Source of the DNA: Nitrososphaerales archaeon TH1920
GTDB lineage: Archaea > Thermoproteota > Nitrososphaeria > Nitrososphaerales > Nitrososphaeraceae
DNA length: 8,871 nucleotides
Reading direction: 5' to 3'
NCBI GenBank assembly: GCA_014523495.1
Contig: JAATVM010000073.1
Location: 1 to 8,871, forward strand
Shown here: piece by piece, positions 1 through 6,613 of the stretch
Layout of the letters: the number at the start of each line of letters is the position of its first letter
How positions within the stretch are numbered: the first letter of the stretch is position 1
The notes under the pieces: model-generated
Told to the model about the DNA's origin: nothing
Seen by the model: only the letters and a program-made list of their open reading frames with translations
Database searches by the model: none
Translations under genes and position numbers: made by a program

Positions 1-555
1 GTTGTAAGTAAAGTTAGTCTAGAATATAAAGTAAAATTATGCAAAGAGCTTGAAAAAAACAATTTGAAAATTAAGGGGGGATTCAATACAATATTAATTT
101 CTACTAAATCTCACAAATCTGTAAAAAGAAATGGAAAAGTAGGTATACTTTGTGCCGGAACATCTGATATTAAGATAGCCGAAGAAGCTAAAATCATGGC
201 AGAAGTAATGGGCAGTGAAACTCTGATAGAATATGACGTTGGAATTTCAGGTATTCATAGAACATTGAAGGCCATTAAAAATATGATAATTGCTAAAGTT
301 CATGTAATTATAGTTGTAGCAGGTATGGAAGGCGCATTGGGCTCTTTTGTATCTTCAGTTACCGACATACCAGTTGTGGGAGTTCCAACTTCAATTGGAT
401 ACGGGTTTGGATCAAATGGCATTGCTGCTTTGGCTTCGATGCTTCAAACATGTTCTATGGGCATGACAGTAGTAAATATTGATAATGGGATAGGCGCTGG
501 TGCATTCGCTGCAATGATAGCGAACAAGATGTCAATTGAAACTAAGAAAAAGTGA
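1..555 (+). CDS. larB: LarB, nickel-pincer cofactor biosynthesis carboxylase/hydrolase (5' end cut off by window)
   Basis: LarB acts on nicotinic acid adenine dinucleotide, carboxylating the pyridinium ring and releasing AMP to give the dicarboxylated mononucleotide that LarE and LarC turn into the nickel-pincer nucleotide. The visible 184 codons stay open back to base 1, so the start lies outside the window. The PurE-like core is clear: AGTSD near codons 52-56, YDVG..GIHR near 78-86, VVAGMEGALGS near 105-115, VGVPTS and GYGFGSNGIAAL, then NIDNGIGAGAFAA. The Cys codon at 451-453, in the QTCSMG segment, aligns with the family's conserved Cys that forms the transient cysteinyl-pyridine intermediate. 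Full-length members are about 250 residues, so roughly 60-70 are missing. It sits directly upstream of rpl18 with a 75-bp gap holding promoter-like sequence, so it is probably a separate transcript. The family call is strong. Whether a complete lar set exists in this genome cannot be seen. Confidence 0.93.
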   Translation, partial: VVSKVSLEYKVKLCKELEKNNLKIKGGFNTILISTKSHKSVKRNGKVGILCAGTSDIKIAEEAKIMAEVMGSETLIEYDVGISGIHRTLKAIKNMIIAKVHVIIVVAGMEGALGSFVSSVTDIPVVGVPTSIGYGFGSNGIAALASMLQTCSMGMTVVNIDNGIGAGAFAAMIANKMSIETKKK

Positions 556-566
556 CATGATGAAGG

Positions 567-602
567 TTTATAAGTAATTTATATTGTTGTCAAATTTATA
601 AA
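567..602 (+). promoter_or_regulatory. Candidate archaeal promoter(s) for the rpl18 cluster: two TATA-like boxes
   Basis: Two TATA-like octamers, TTTATAAG (567-574) and TTTATAAA (595-602), lie in the 75-bp gap before rpl18. With usual archaeal spacing of about 25 bp the first would start transcripts near 597 and include the purine-rich AGGTGGA (614-620) as a Shine-Dalgarno. The second would start near 625 and give an almost leaderless rpl18 mRNA. I cannot decide between them. The region is A+T-rich, so a chance match is possible. Confidence 0.5.
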
Positions 603-630
603 AGGGTAGGGACAGGTGGATTTTTAGTTT

Positions 631-1272
631 ATGGTTTATACTTCTACATTCAGAAGGATTAGGGAAAGAAAGACAAATTACAGAAAGCGAGAAAAATTAC
701 TAATTGGTAAAAAGGATTTTGTAACAGTTAACGTCAGTGACCAAAATGTTTCTGCACAATTGATTAGACCAAACCTCCTTGGGGATACAGTAATGGCCTC
801 AGTACATAGTAACGAATTATTATCGTATGGCTGGAAGGGTTCGCGCAAAAATATACCTTCTTGTTATCTAGTTGGTCTCTTGTTAGGTAAAAAATGCATT
901 CAGAAAAAGATTACAAATGCCATATTATATATCGGGAAAAGACATTTTACGACAAAAATTGCTGCATCTTTGAAAGGGCTGTCTGAGGCAGGATTGGTAA
1001 TGCCTTTTTCAGAAAATATTATTCCTTCTGAGGAAAGGATTCAAGGTAATCACATTGCAGAATATGCAAAAAAACTAAAAACAAACGATGCCCTTTATAA
1101 GTCAAGATTTTCTTCTAATTTGGGTTCAGGCTTAGAACCAGAAAAATATCCGATTCATTTTTCAGAAGTAAAAGACAGGATTGTAAATGACAAGACAGAA
1201 AAAAAATCAGGTAAACAATCTAAATCTTTGTCTAAACCTAGATCACACAAAAAGAAAGGAGATTCAAAATGA
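631..1272 (+). CDS. rpl18: Large-subunit ribosomal protein uL18 (L18), archaeal type
   Basis: uL18 binds 5S rRNA and anchors it in the central protuberance of the 50S subunit. The start has the archaeal/eukaryotic pattern (YTSTFRRIRERKTNYRKR) that makes the basic 5S rRNA-binding tail. Then come a GD..MASVHSNEL..YGWKG segment, SCYLVGLLLGKK, and the late LKGLSEAGLVMPFSENIIPSEERIQGNHIAEY block typical of archaeal L18. Its 213 residues are slightly longer than most archaeal members. The last 30 or so form a Lys/Ser-rich, probably disordered tail ending HKKKGDSK. The ATG at 631 fits because the family motif begins two residues later. It heads the ribosomal run in this window and overlaps rps5 by four bases (ATGA), so the two are probably translationally coupled. 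In many archaea rpl32e and rpl19e precede this gene; here larB does. Confidence 0.95.
   Translation: MVYTSTFRRIRERKTNYRKREKLLIGKKDFVTVNVSDQNVSAQLIRPNLLGDTVMASVHSNELLSYGWKGSRKNIPSCYLVGLLLGKKCIQKKITNAILYIGKRHFTTKIAASLKGLSEAGLVMPFSENIIPSEERIQGNHIAEYAKKLKTNDALYKSRFSSNLGSGLEPEKYPIHFSEVKDRIVNDKTEKKSGKQSKSLSKPRSHKKKGDSK
1255..1262 (+). promoter_or_regulatory. Ribosome binding site of rps5
   Basis: The purine run AAAGGAGA, with GGAG at 1258-1261, lies 7 bases before the ATG at 1269 and inside the last codons of rpl18. It supports that start codon and a coupled rpl18-rps5 translation. Confidence 0.65.
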
Positions 1273-1886
1273 GTAGTTCGAGAAGTAGTGAACAGCCTAC
1301 AGTCTGGAAGCCTCGTACAGCGCTAGGACAGATGGTAATAGAAAATAAGATTAGTTCAATGGAGCAGATTTATGAAAATGGCATGCGCATACAAGAATCC
1401 GAAATAGTAAAACACTTACTTCCAGATATAAAGAGTCAGGTTGTGCATGTAGGCATAGTACAGAAACAAACTGATGCTGGAGAGATGACTAGATTTAGTG
1501 CATTAGTTGCTGTTGGCAATGAAGCGGGGTGGTTTGGAATAGGTATGGGCAAGGCTTCTCAGATGAGAATTGCAATTGATAAAGCAACAATTAATTCGTA
1601 CCTTCATATAATTCCTGTGAAATTGGGTTGCGGTAGTTGGGAATGTCGGTGCACGCAGCTTCACTCTATACCTTTTAATGTTCGAGGAAGAGGAGGCAGT
1701 GTTAAAGTAGAGATTCTACCGGGACCAAGAGGATTAGGACTTGTAGCAGGGGAAAATATAAAAAATCTATTAAAACTGGCAGGGATTAAAGATGCGTGGA
1801 CAAAATCATTTGGTTCTACTAACACGATGACTTCTACTGCGATGGCAATATTTGATGCTTTAAATTCAACTTACATTACAGGATGA
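1269..1886 (+). CDS. rps5: Small-subunit ribosomal protein uS5 (S5), archaeal type
   Basis: uS5 is a 30S protein at the mRNA entry side, needed for decoding accuracy and mRNA unwinding. The 205 residues match the archaeal form. An N-terminal extension with VWKPRTALGQMV (12-23) is followed by the dsRBD-like S5 N-domain with GNEAGWFGIGMGKA (83-96). Next is the archaeal CGSWECRC cluster (Cys121, 126, 128, with His132 in LHSIPF), then RGRGGSVKVEILPGPRGLGLVAG of the C-domain and LAGIKDAWTKSFGST. The start overlaps the rpl18 stop and has a good Shine-Dalgarno. It is followed after 6 bases by rpl30, so it is part of one transcript. Nothing is missing. Confidence 0.96.
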   Translation: MSSSRSSEQPTVWKPRTALGQMVIENKISSMEQIYENGMRIQESEIVKHLLPDIKSQVVHVGIVQKQTDAGEMTRFSALVAVGNEAGWFGIGMGKASQMRIAIDKATINSYLHIIPVKLGCGSWECRCTQLHSIPFNVRGRGGSVKVEILPGPRGLGLVAGENIKNLLKLAGIKDAWTKSFGSTNTMTSTAMAIFDALNSTYITG

Positions 1887-1892
1887 AATGGA

Positions 1893-2363
1893 ATGGCTTT
1901 TTTAGTAGTTAGAATGAGAGGAACAGTAAATGTACCATACTGGGCAATAACTACCTTAAAGAATCTTAATCTAGACAAAAAATTTTCTGCTACGCTGGTG
2001 CCTGAAACATCGAATTATTTAGGAATGCTAAAGAAAATTAATCAATGGGTAGCATGGTCAAAAGCAGATTCAGAAATTGTAAAAACCTTAATTGAAAAAA
2101 GAGGTAAAAAAAGAAATCTCAAATCAGTTTCAAAAACGAATAAAGGAAGTGAGAATACAGAGGGATATAAGGGCATTGAGGAACTGGTGGATGTCGTTGT
2201 AAATGATAAAATAAAATTCTCTGATCAAAACAATATCAAACCCTGGTTTAGTTTGAATCCACCAAAAGGCGGTTTTAAAAAGAATACAAAAAAACAATTC
2301 TCAGATGGCGGTATCCTCGGAAATAACAAAGATTTGCTTGAAATTGTAAAAAAAATGCTATGA
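1893..2363 (+). CDS. rpl30: Large-subunit ribosomal protein uL30 (L30), long archaeal form
   Basis: uL30 is a small 23S rRNA-binding protein of the large subunit. The 156 residues fit the long archaeal form (bacterial L30 is about 60). The start AFLVVRMRGTVNVPYWAITTLKNL is the ferredoxin-like L30 core. Around 40-50 it has LGMLKKINQWVAW, corresponding to the family's 'GML..v..yv.wG' block. A Lys-rich middle follows, then FSLNPPKGGFKKNTK near the C-terminus, typical of archaeal L30. The gene begins 6 bases after rps5 stops. The 71-bp gap after it is the longest between genes of the rpl18-secY run, and it holds a TATA-like box. Confidence 0.93.
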   Translation: MAFLVVRMRGTVNVPYWAITTLKNLNLDKKFSATLVPETSNYLGMLKKINQWVAWSKADSEIVKTLIEKRGKKRNLKSVSKTNKGSENTEGYKGIEELVDVVVNDKIKFSDQNNIKPWFSLNPPKGGFKKNTKKQFSDGGILGNNKDLLEIVKKML

Positions 2364-2391
2364 AGTGATTAAACAAAAAATGAGTTTTACA

Positions 2392-2399
2392 TTTATATT
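2392..2399 (+). promoter_or_regulatory. Candidate internal promoter before rpl15 (TATA-like box)
   Basis: TTTATATT at 2392-2399 is close to the archaeal TATA consensus and lies in the 71-bp gap between rpl30 and rpl15. A transcript would begin about 25 bases on, near 2421, giving a leader of roughly 14 bases or less before the ATG at 2435. No strong Shine-Dalgarno precedes rpl15, which fits a short-leader mRNA. This is inferred from sequence only. Confidence 0.45.
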
Positions 2400-2434
2400 T
2401 ACACATACTCTTGATTGTATAAGGCGTATCATGT

Positions 2435-2869
2435 ATGGCAACTAGATTGAGAAAAAGCCGTAGACACCGAGGTTCGAGATATTGTGGATGGGGTCAGATC
2501 GGGCAACATAGACAATCAGGTAGCCGTGGAGGAATAGGTGGAGGCGGAAAACATAAGCATTTTTGGATACGTACAGTAATTGAGGAGCCAAATCATTTTG
2601 GGCATGATCCACTTAATTCATATAGCAGATTTTTAGTCAAAAAATGGATAAATTTAAGAGATCTTGAGACTCTTTCATTTAGAAATGTTGGTAAGAAGGG
2701 TGAAAAGACTATTCTGGATCTTGGATCGTTGGGAATTCAAAAACTCTTGGGCGGTGGAAATATTAATGAAAGTTATGTAATTAAGGTAGCACAGGCATCT
2801 GCAAGTGCTAAAAAGAAAATAGAATCCGTGGGAGGTAATATAATTTCAAATGAGCACAGTTCACAGTGA
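2435..2869 (+). CDS. rpl15: Large-subunit ribosomal protein uL15 (L15), archaeal type
   Basis: uL15 binds 23S rRNA and is a late-assembly protein of the 50S subunit. The start MATRLRKSRRHRGSRYCGWG and the Gly/His-rich HRQSGSRGGIGGGGKHKH stretch (25-42) are the extended rRNA-penetrating arm seen in archaeal/eukaryotic L15/L27a. The C-terminal domain has LDLGSLGIQKLLGGGNI and YVIKVAQASASAKKKIESVGG, the standard L15 fold with its ending glycines. The 144 residues match archaeal members. The gene overlaps secY by 20 bases, so its 3' end carries the secY ribosome binding site. It may also be transcribed from its own promoter at about 2392. Confidence 0.95.
   Translation: MATRLRKSRRHRGSRYCGWGQIGQHRQSGSRGGIGGGGKHKHFWIRTVIEEPNHFGHDPLNSYSRFLVKKWINLRDLETLSFRNVGKKGEKTILDLGSLGIQKLLGGGNINESYVIKVAQASASAKKKIESVGGNIISNEHSSQ
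2828..2836 (+). promoter_or_regulatory. Ribosome binding site of secY inside rpl15
   Basis: GTGGGAGGT contains GGAGGT at 2831-2836, the best Shine-Dalgarno match in the cluster. It lies 13 bases before the secY ATG at 2850, slightly further than usual, and falls within the rpl15 coding sequence. It supports the overlapping start. Confidence 0.55.
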
Positions 2870-4280
2870 AAGTATCGTCCGTACAGTAGTAAAGAAGGTG
2901 TCAGCTTATATCCCACAAGTTGAGAAACCCAAAAAGAAAATCGGATTAAGTGAGAAATTCATATGGTGTGGAATAGCTCTTTTTGCATATCTTGTTATGG
3001 GTCAGGTTCCGCTCTATGGTGTAACAAGCGCACCACAATTTGATTTCTTAGCATTTGCAAGGGTCATATTTGCAGCACAACAAGGAACGCTATTAGAATT
3101 AGGGATTGGACCAATTGTTACTGCCGGTTTGTTAATGCAGTTATTAAAAGGCTCAGAGCTGATAAAGTTAAATTTCAAGGATCCCGATGATCGATCTCTC
3201 TTCACCTCAGCAACCAAGATAGTTACAATCATTGTTATAGTTGCAGAGGGATCTTTGTATGGTGTTAGCGTATATGGGGGTCTACTCGCCAGTCCAAGTC
3301 TTGTACCCATATTAGTTACACAACTTGTAGGGGCAAGTATTGTTGTAATGTACCTTGATGAACTAATTCAAAAAGGATGGGGTCTTGGCTCTGGCATAAG
3401 CCTGTTTATAATGGCAGGTGTGGCGCAAGGAATTTTATGGAGTATATTTAGTCCTATGCCTGCCCAAGATGGACCAGTGGGTGTATTTCCATACATCATA
3501 GATTCTGCAATTAATGGCGACCTTTCGAGTGCACTATTTAGGAGTGGACAGCTACCAAGTATCTTTGGATTAATTGTTACATCTCTGATTTTGCTGGCTC
3601 TTGTCTATGTTCAGGGAATTCATGTGGATATACCTATAGTGTCTACGAAGTATCGAGGATTTACTGCCGTCTATCCAATAAAGTTACTGTATACGTCAAA
3701 CATTCCAGTTATATTAGATTCGGCGCTGTTAGCAAACGCGGTATTCATGGGGCAGATGTTATGGGCAAACTATAATCCTGAGAATGAAAATCCAATGTTC
3801 AACATTATTGCCCAATTTGATCCTCAAAGCTCGCAGCAACCTACTGGAGGTATTTTGTATTACGTTACATCGCCCAGGAGCTTTGAGTATGCACTTCAGG
3901 ATCCTTTTCATACGGTAATATACATTATATTTTTGACTGGTATTGTTACGGTGTTCGGACGTCTATGGGTCGAATTAGGAGGGTTATCTCCTAAATCTGC
4001 TGCAAAGAATCTATTGGATGCCGATGTACAGGTTCCAGGGTTCAGACGTAGTCAAAGTTCCGTTCAAACTCTACTAAACAAGTACATACCAGCAGTCACA
4101 ATAGCAGGCGGAATTATAATAGGGCTATTAGCATCTGTTTCAAACGTATTAAACGTATTTGGCACTGGAATTGGAATATTACTTATGGTGGATATCTTGG
4201 TAAATTATTATAACCTGCTAATTCGTGAACAAGTGGATGTTCATATGCCTAAATTGGCGGCACTCCTTGGAAGAACCTAG
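2850..4280 (+). CDS. secY: Preprotein translocase subunit SecY (Sec61-alpha homologue)
   Basis: SecY forms the protein-conducting channel in the cytoplasmic membrane, working with SecE and Sec61-beta. At 476 residues it has the archaeal size and the expected ten membrane spans, estimated at 36-53, 83-99, 121-143, 152-172, 179-200, 236-256, 285-305, 354-376, 411-431 and 434-456. Family landmarks are MGQVPLYGV after span 1, the plug region around 62-72, LGIGPIVTAGLLMQLLKGSE (84-103), and WGLGSGISLFI at span 5. The cytosolic loops GIHVDIPIVSTKYRGF (256-271, loop 6/7) and RLWVELGGLSPKSAAKNLLDADVQVPGFRR (371-400, loop 8/9) carry conserved ribosome-contacting Arg residues. The start overlaps rpl15, and the final codons overlap adk. 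The secreted proteins encoded on the opposite strand in this window would be natural substrates of this channel. Confidence 0.97.
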   Translation: MSTVHSESIVRTVVKKVSAYIPQVEKPKKKIGLSEKFIWCGIALFAYLVMGQVPLYGVTSAPQFDFLAFARVIFAAQQGTLLELGIGPIVTAGLLMQLLKGSELIKLNFKDPDDRSLFTSATKIVTIIVIVAEGSLYGVSVYGGLLASPSLVPILVTQLVGASIVVMYLDELIQKGWGLGSGISLFIMAGVAQGILWSIFSPMPAQDGPVGVFPYIIDSAINGDLSSALFRSGQLPSIFGLIVTSLILLALVYVQGIHVDIPIVSTKYRGFTAVYPIKLLYTSNIPVILDSALLANAVFMGQMLWANYNPENENPMFNIIAQFDPQSSQQPTGGILYYVTSPRSFEYALQDPFHTVIYIIFLTGIVTVFGRLWVELGGLSPKSAAKNLLDADVQVPGFRRSQSSVQTLLNKYIPAVTIAGGIIIGLLASVSNVLNVFGTGIGILLMVDILVNYYNLLIREQVDVHMPKLAALLGRT

Positions 4281-4857
4281 GAAAAAAAAAGTTATTATTG
4301 TTGGTATTCCTGGGGTAGGAAAAAGTACAATCATTTCTAATGCTACAGAGATATTACAAAATATTGGAACGACTATCCGTACTGTTGTCTTTGGAACAGT
4401 AATGTTTGAAGAAGCAAAAAAATTGGGAATAAATGATAGAGATCATTTAAGAAAACTTTCCATAGAAGTACAGCAAAAATTGCAAGCAATGACAGCTCAT
4501 TATATTTCAAGCTTAAATGAATCAGTAGTAGTTGTAGATACCCATCTTTTCATCAAGACACCATCGGGCTATTATCCAGGATTGCCAATGAATTTGATTT
4601 TGAAAATAAATCCGGATAGGCTGATTTTGGTAACTGCAGACTCGGAAGAAATTCTCAGAAGAAGAAATAAGGACAATACGCGAACAAGAGACACAATTAC
4701 TGATGAAGAAATCAAAAGGGATCTTGATGTTTCCTTATCAATGATATCGTGCCTTTCTATTTTAACTGGGGCGCCATTTGAAATCATTTATAATCACGAT
4801 AATATGATAGATTCTGCTACTTCACTTATGGTGGAATTATTAAAAAAATCCAATTAA
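4267..4857 (+). CDS. adkA: Adenylate kinase, archaeal AdkA type
   Basis: The enzyme converts ATP + AMP to two ADP in the cytoplasm. It carries a P-loop GIPGVGKST about 13 residues from the start, as in the archaeal family (unrelated in detail to bacterial Adk). DTHLFIKTPSGYYPGLP and the RRRNKDNTRTRD segment, an Arg-rich lid-like region, are also archaeal AdkA features. The frame is open upstream to a GTG at 4225 and an ATG at 4237, which would give 210 and 206 residues. Those extra residues, however, are only secY sequence read in another frame. The TTG at 4267 yields 196 residues beginning MEEPRKKKVIIVG, the normal family start and length, and overlaps secY by 14 bases. I chose it on that basis. 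No clear Shine-Dalgarno separates the options, so the start is uncertain while the function is not. Confidence 0.92.
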   Translation: MEEPRKKKVIIVGIPGVGKSTIISNATEILQNIGTTIRTVVFGTVMFEEAKKLGINDRDHLRKLSIEVQQKLQAMTAHYISSLNESVVVVDTHLFIKTPSGYYPGLPMNLILKINPDRLILVTADSEEILRRRNKDNTRTRDTITDEEIKRDLDVSLSMISCLSILTGAPFEIIYNHDNMIDSATSLMVELLKKSN

Positions 4858-4882
4858 TTGACGAAGATGAAATTATGAGTTG

Positions 4883-4890
4883 CATATATA
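4883..4890 (+). promoter_or_regulatory. Candidate promoter before cmk (TATA-like box)
   Basis: The 76-bp gap between adk and cmk contains CATATATA at 4883-4890. A start near 4913 would leave a leader of about 20 bases containing GGAG (4921-4924). A moderate match in an A+T-rich gap; read-through from adk is equally possible. Confidence 0.35.
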
Positions 4891-4920
4891 TGAATAGTGG
4901 GTTGACAATAGTAGATTACT

Positions 4921-4924
4921 GGAG
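4921..4924 (+). promoter_or_regulatory. Ribosome binding site supporting the TTG start of cmk
   Basis: GGAG at 4921-4924 lies 9 bases before the TTG at 4934. No ATG or GTG occurs in frame between the upstream stop (TAG at 4895-4897) and the P-loop region, so this site decides the start. Confidence 0.55.
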
Positions 4925-4933
4925 TATGATGCA

Positions 4934-5518
4934 TTGATATTAAAAAATAAGCAAGATATCAGTGTAGTTATATCAGGCAGTGCCGCTGTTGGTAAAACTA
5001 CATTGGCCCACGCCCTTGCAAAGGAATTTGGATTTAAATTGTACAATGGAGGAGACATCTTAAAGGAAATAGCACGCCAACAAGGATACTCGGTAACTGG
5101 GAATGATTGGTGGGATTCTAATGAAGCAATAGATTTTATGAAAGAACGAAAAAAGAACTCCATATATGATAGACAAGTGGACGAAAAACTGACTAATATT
5201 GCTAAAAAAGGTAACGTTATTATTACTAGCCACACACTGCCTTGGTTAACTCCTGAACCAATTACATTTTGGTTAAGTGCATCTCCACAGAAAAGATCGG
5301 AAAGAATGTCAAAACGCGATAAAATCTCAATAGAAGAAGCTCGCCGTATTGTAAGAATGAGAGACAAGGAAAATAAGAAAATCTACAAGAAAATATATGG
5401 TACTAAATTTGGAGATGGCCTTGAAGTATTTGATTTCATGATTAATACTGAACTTCTTAGTCTGGATTCACTAGTTTATTTGTGTAAAGAAATCATGAAG
5501 AAGATGAAAATTCAGTAG
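4934..5518 (+). CDS. cmk: Cytidylate (CMP/dCMP) kinase, archaeal type
   Basis: It phosphorylates CMP and dCMP with ATP for pyrimidine nucleotide supply. The 194 residues begin with a beta-strand and P-loop GSAAVGKTT (15-23). Archaeal relatives more often read G.PGSGK, so the Ala-Ala is a mild variant that keeps the essential Gly-Lys-Thr. The NMP-binding segment LYNGGDILKEIARQQG follows, then ITSHTLPWL before the Walker-B-like strand. The lid region is KRDKISIEEARRIVRMRDKENKKIYKKIYG, with FDFMINTELLS near the end (compare 'D..INT' of the family). The start is TTG, forced by lack of any other start codon and supported by GGAG at 4921. It is followed after 17 bases by cbf5. In many archaea a DUF106 membrane-protein gene sits between adk and this gene; here there are only 76 bp. 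Confidence 0.92.
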   Translation: MILKNKQDISVVISGSAAVGKTTLAHALAKEFGFKLYNGGDILKEIARQQGYSVTGNDWWDSNEAIDFMKERKKNSIYDRQVDEKLTNIAKKGNVIITSHTLPWLTPEPITFWLSASPQKRSERMSKRDKISIEEARRIVRMRDKENKKIYKKIYGTKFGDGLEVFDFMINTELLSLDSLVYLCKEIMKKMKIQ

Positions 5519-5535
5519 TATCCAGTGACAATGAC

Positions 5536-6537
5536 ATGACCTTAAAACTTGATACTTTAGAGATAATAAATGACGATGTTACTAATAATAAGTATGGATA
5601 TTACCCTCATAGTAGACCATTGGAAGTTCTATTAGATAATGGAATTATATTGCTAGATAAACCTTCGGGACCAACAAGCCATGAGCTGGTCGCTTGGACA
5701 AAAAGAATCTTGGGGATAACTAAGGCGGGGCATAGTGGTACCTTGGATCCCGGTACTACCGGTCTCTTACCCATCGGATTGGGCGATGCGACAAAAGCGT
5801 TATCAATACTATTGTTAGGACCAAAGGAATATTACGCAATTGCGAGAATTCATCAACAAAAAGATCTGGATCAAATTGATAATGTCATTAGAGAATTTAC
5901 GGGAGAGATTTACCAAAGGCCTCCACAGAGATCCTCTGTAAAAAGGTCAACTCGTGTTAGAACAATATATGAAATACAAATCCTAGAATGCGTAGAAAGG
6001 ACTATTCTTTTGCGCATATTGTGTGAAGCTGGAACTTACATAAGAAAACTTGTTTATGATATTGGTGAAATTCTTGGAACAGGAGCAACAATGTTTGAGT
6101 TGAGGAGGACAAGAGTGAGTATCTTTTCAGAAGCATCTGATAGGTTAATAAGATTACATGATTTGGTTGATGCTGTAGAAACCTATAAAGAGACAAAAGA
6201 AGAGGAAAATATTCGCTCCATTATAAAACCAATTGAAATGGCACTTGAAGGAATTACGTGTGTTGCAGTAAAAGATTCAGCGGTAGATGCACTTTGCCAT
6301 GGCGCACAAGTGGCAATTCCAGGAATTGTAGCTATTGATAAGGACATAAGAAAAGGAAATTTGGTTGGAATTTATACATTGAAAGGAGAAATTATTGCAT
6401 TGGGTGAAGCTAATATGAATTCAGAAGAAATTAAACAAAACGACAAAGGGATAGCGTTCAATATAAAGAGACTGATAATGAAGCCTGATACTTATCCACG
6501 TGGCTGGAAGACCAAGACCAATAAAAACTTGAAATAA
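5536..6537 (+). CDS. truB: tRNA/rRNA pseudouridine synthase Cbf5 (TruB family), H/ACA RNP catalytic subunit
   Basis: Archaeal Cbf5 makes pseudouridine in rRNA with Nop10, L7Ae, Gar1 and H/ACA guide RNA, and can also modify tRNA U55. The 333 residues show motif I DKPSGPTSH (41-49) and the catalytic motif GHSGTLDPGTTGLLPIGLG, with the nucleophile Asp71. The RPPQRSSVKR stretch (128-137) and EAGTYIRKLVYDIGEILG (164-181) follow, and then a PUA domain from about 243 to 317 ending in MKPDTYPRGW. The ATG at 5536 is the only start after the stop at 5485-5487, and residues 1-20 are a short extension before the conserved YYPHSRPLE. It closes the + strand cluster. The next genes are convergent, 76 bp away. 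Also annotated as cbf5. Confidence 0.95.
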   Translation: MTLKLDTLEIINDDVTNNKYGYYPHSRPLEVLLDNGIILLDKPSGPTSHELVAWTKRILGITKAGHSGTLDPGTTGLLPIGLGDATKALSILLLGPKEYYAIARIHQQKDLDQIDNVIREFTGEIYQRPPQRSSVKRSTRVRTIYEIQILECVERTILLRILCEAGTYIRKLVYDIGEILGTGATMFELRRTRVSIFSEASDRLIRLHDLVDAVETYKETKEEENIRSIIKPIEMALEGITCVAVKDSAVDALCHGAQVAIPGIVAIDKDIRKGNLVGIYTLKGEIIALGEANMNSEEIKQNDKGIAFNIKRLIMKPDTYPRGWKTKTNKNLK

Positions 6538-6548
6538 AAATTAAAAAA
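6536..6548 (-). terminator. Oligo-T terminator for the - strand secreted-protein gene
   Basis: On the - strand this region reads as T6 and T5 runs separated by AA, about 65-75 bases after the stop of the 6614-7705 gene. This is a typical archaeal oligo-T termination signal. It overlaps the cbf5 stop codon. On the + strand the gap 6538-6613 holds only a weak T4 run (6575-6578), so the cbf5 terminator is not obvious. Confidence 0.45.
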
Positions 6549-6613
6549 TTGAATGTCTAATTCTTTACTGTTAATTTTGCGTAGTTTGATACTCTATCCT
6601 ACCCGATAAAGGA

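Noticed and set aside
3014..5367. Open frames on the - strand opposite secY, adk and cmk (3014-3310, 4572-4787, 4873-5367)
   Set aside because: They lie opposite confidently identified genes and show no domain or starting signal.
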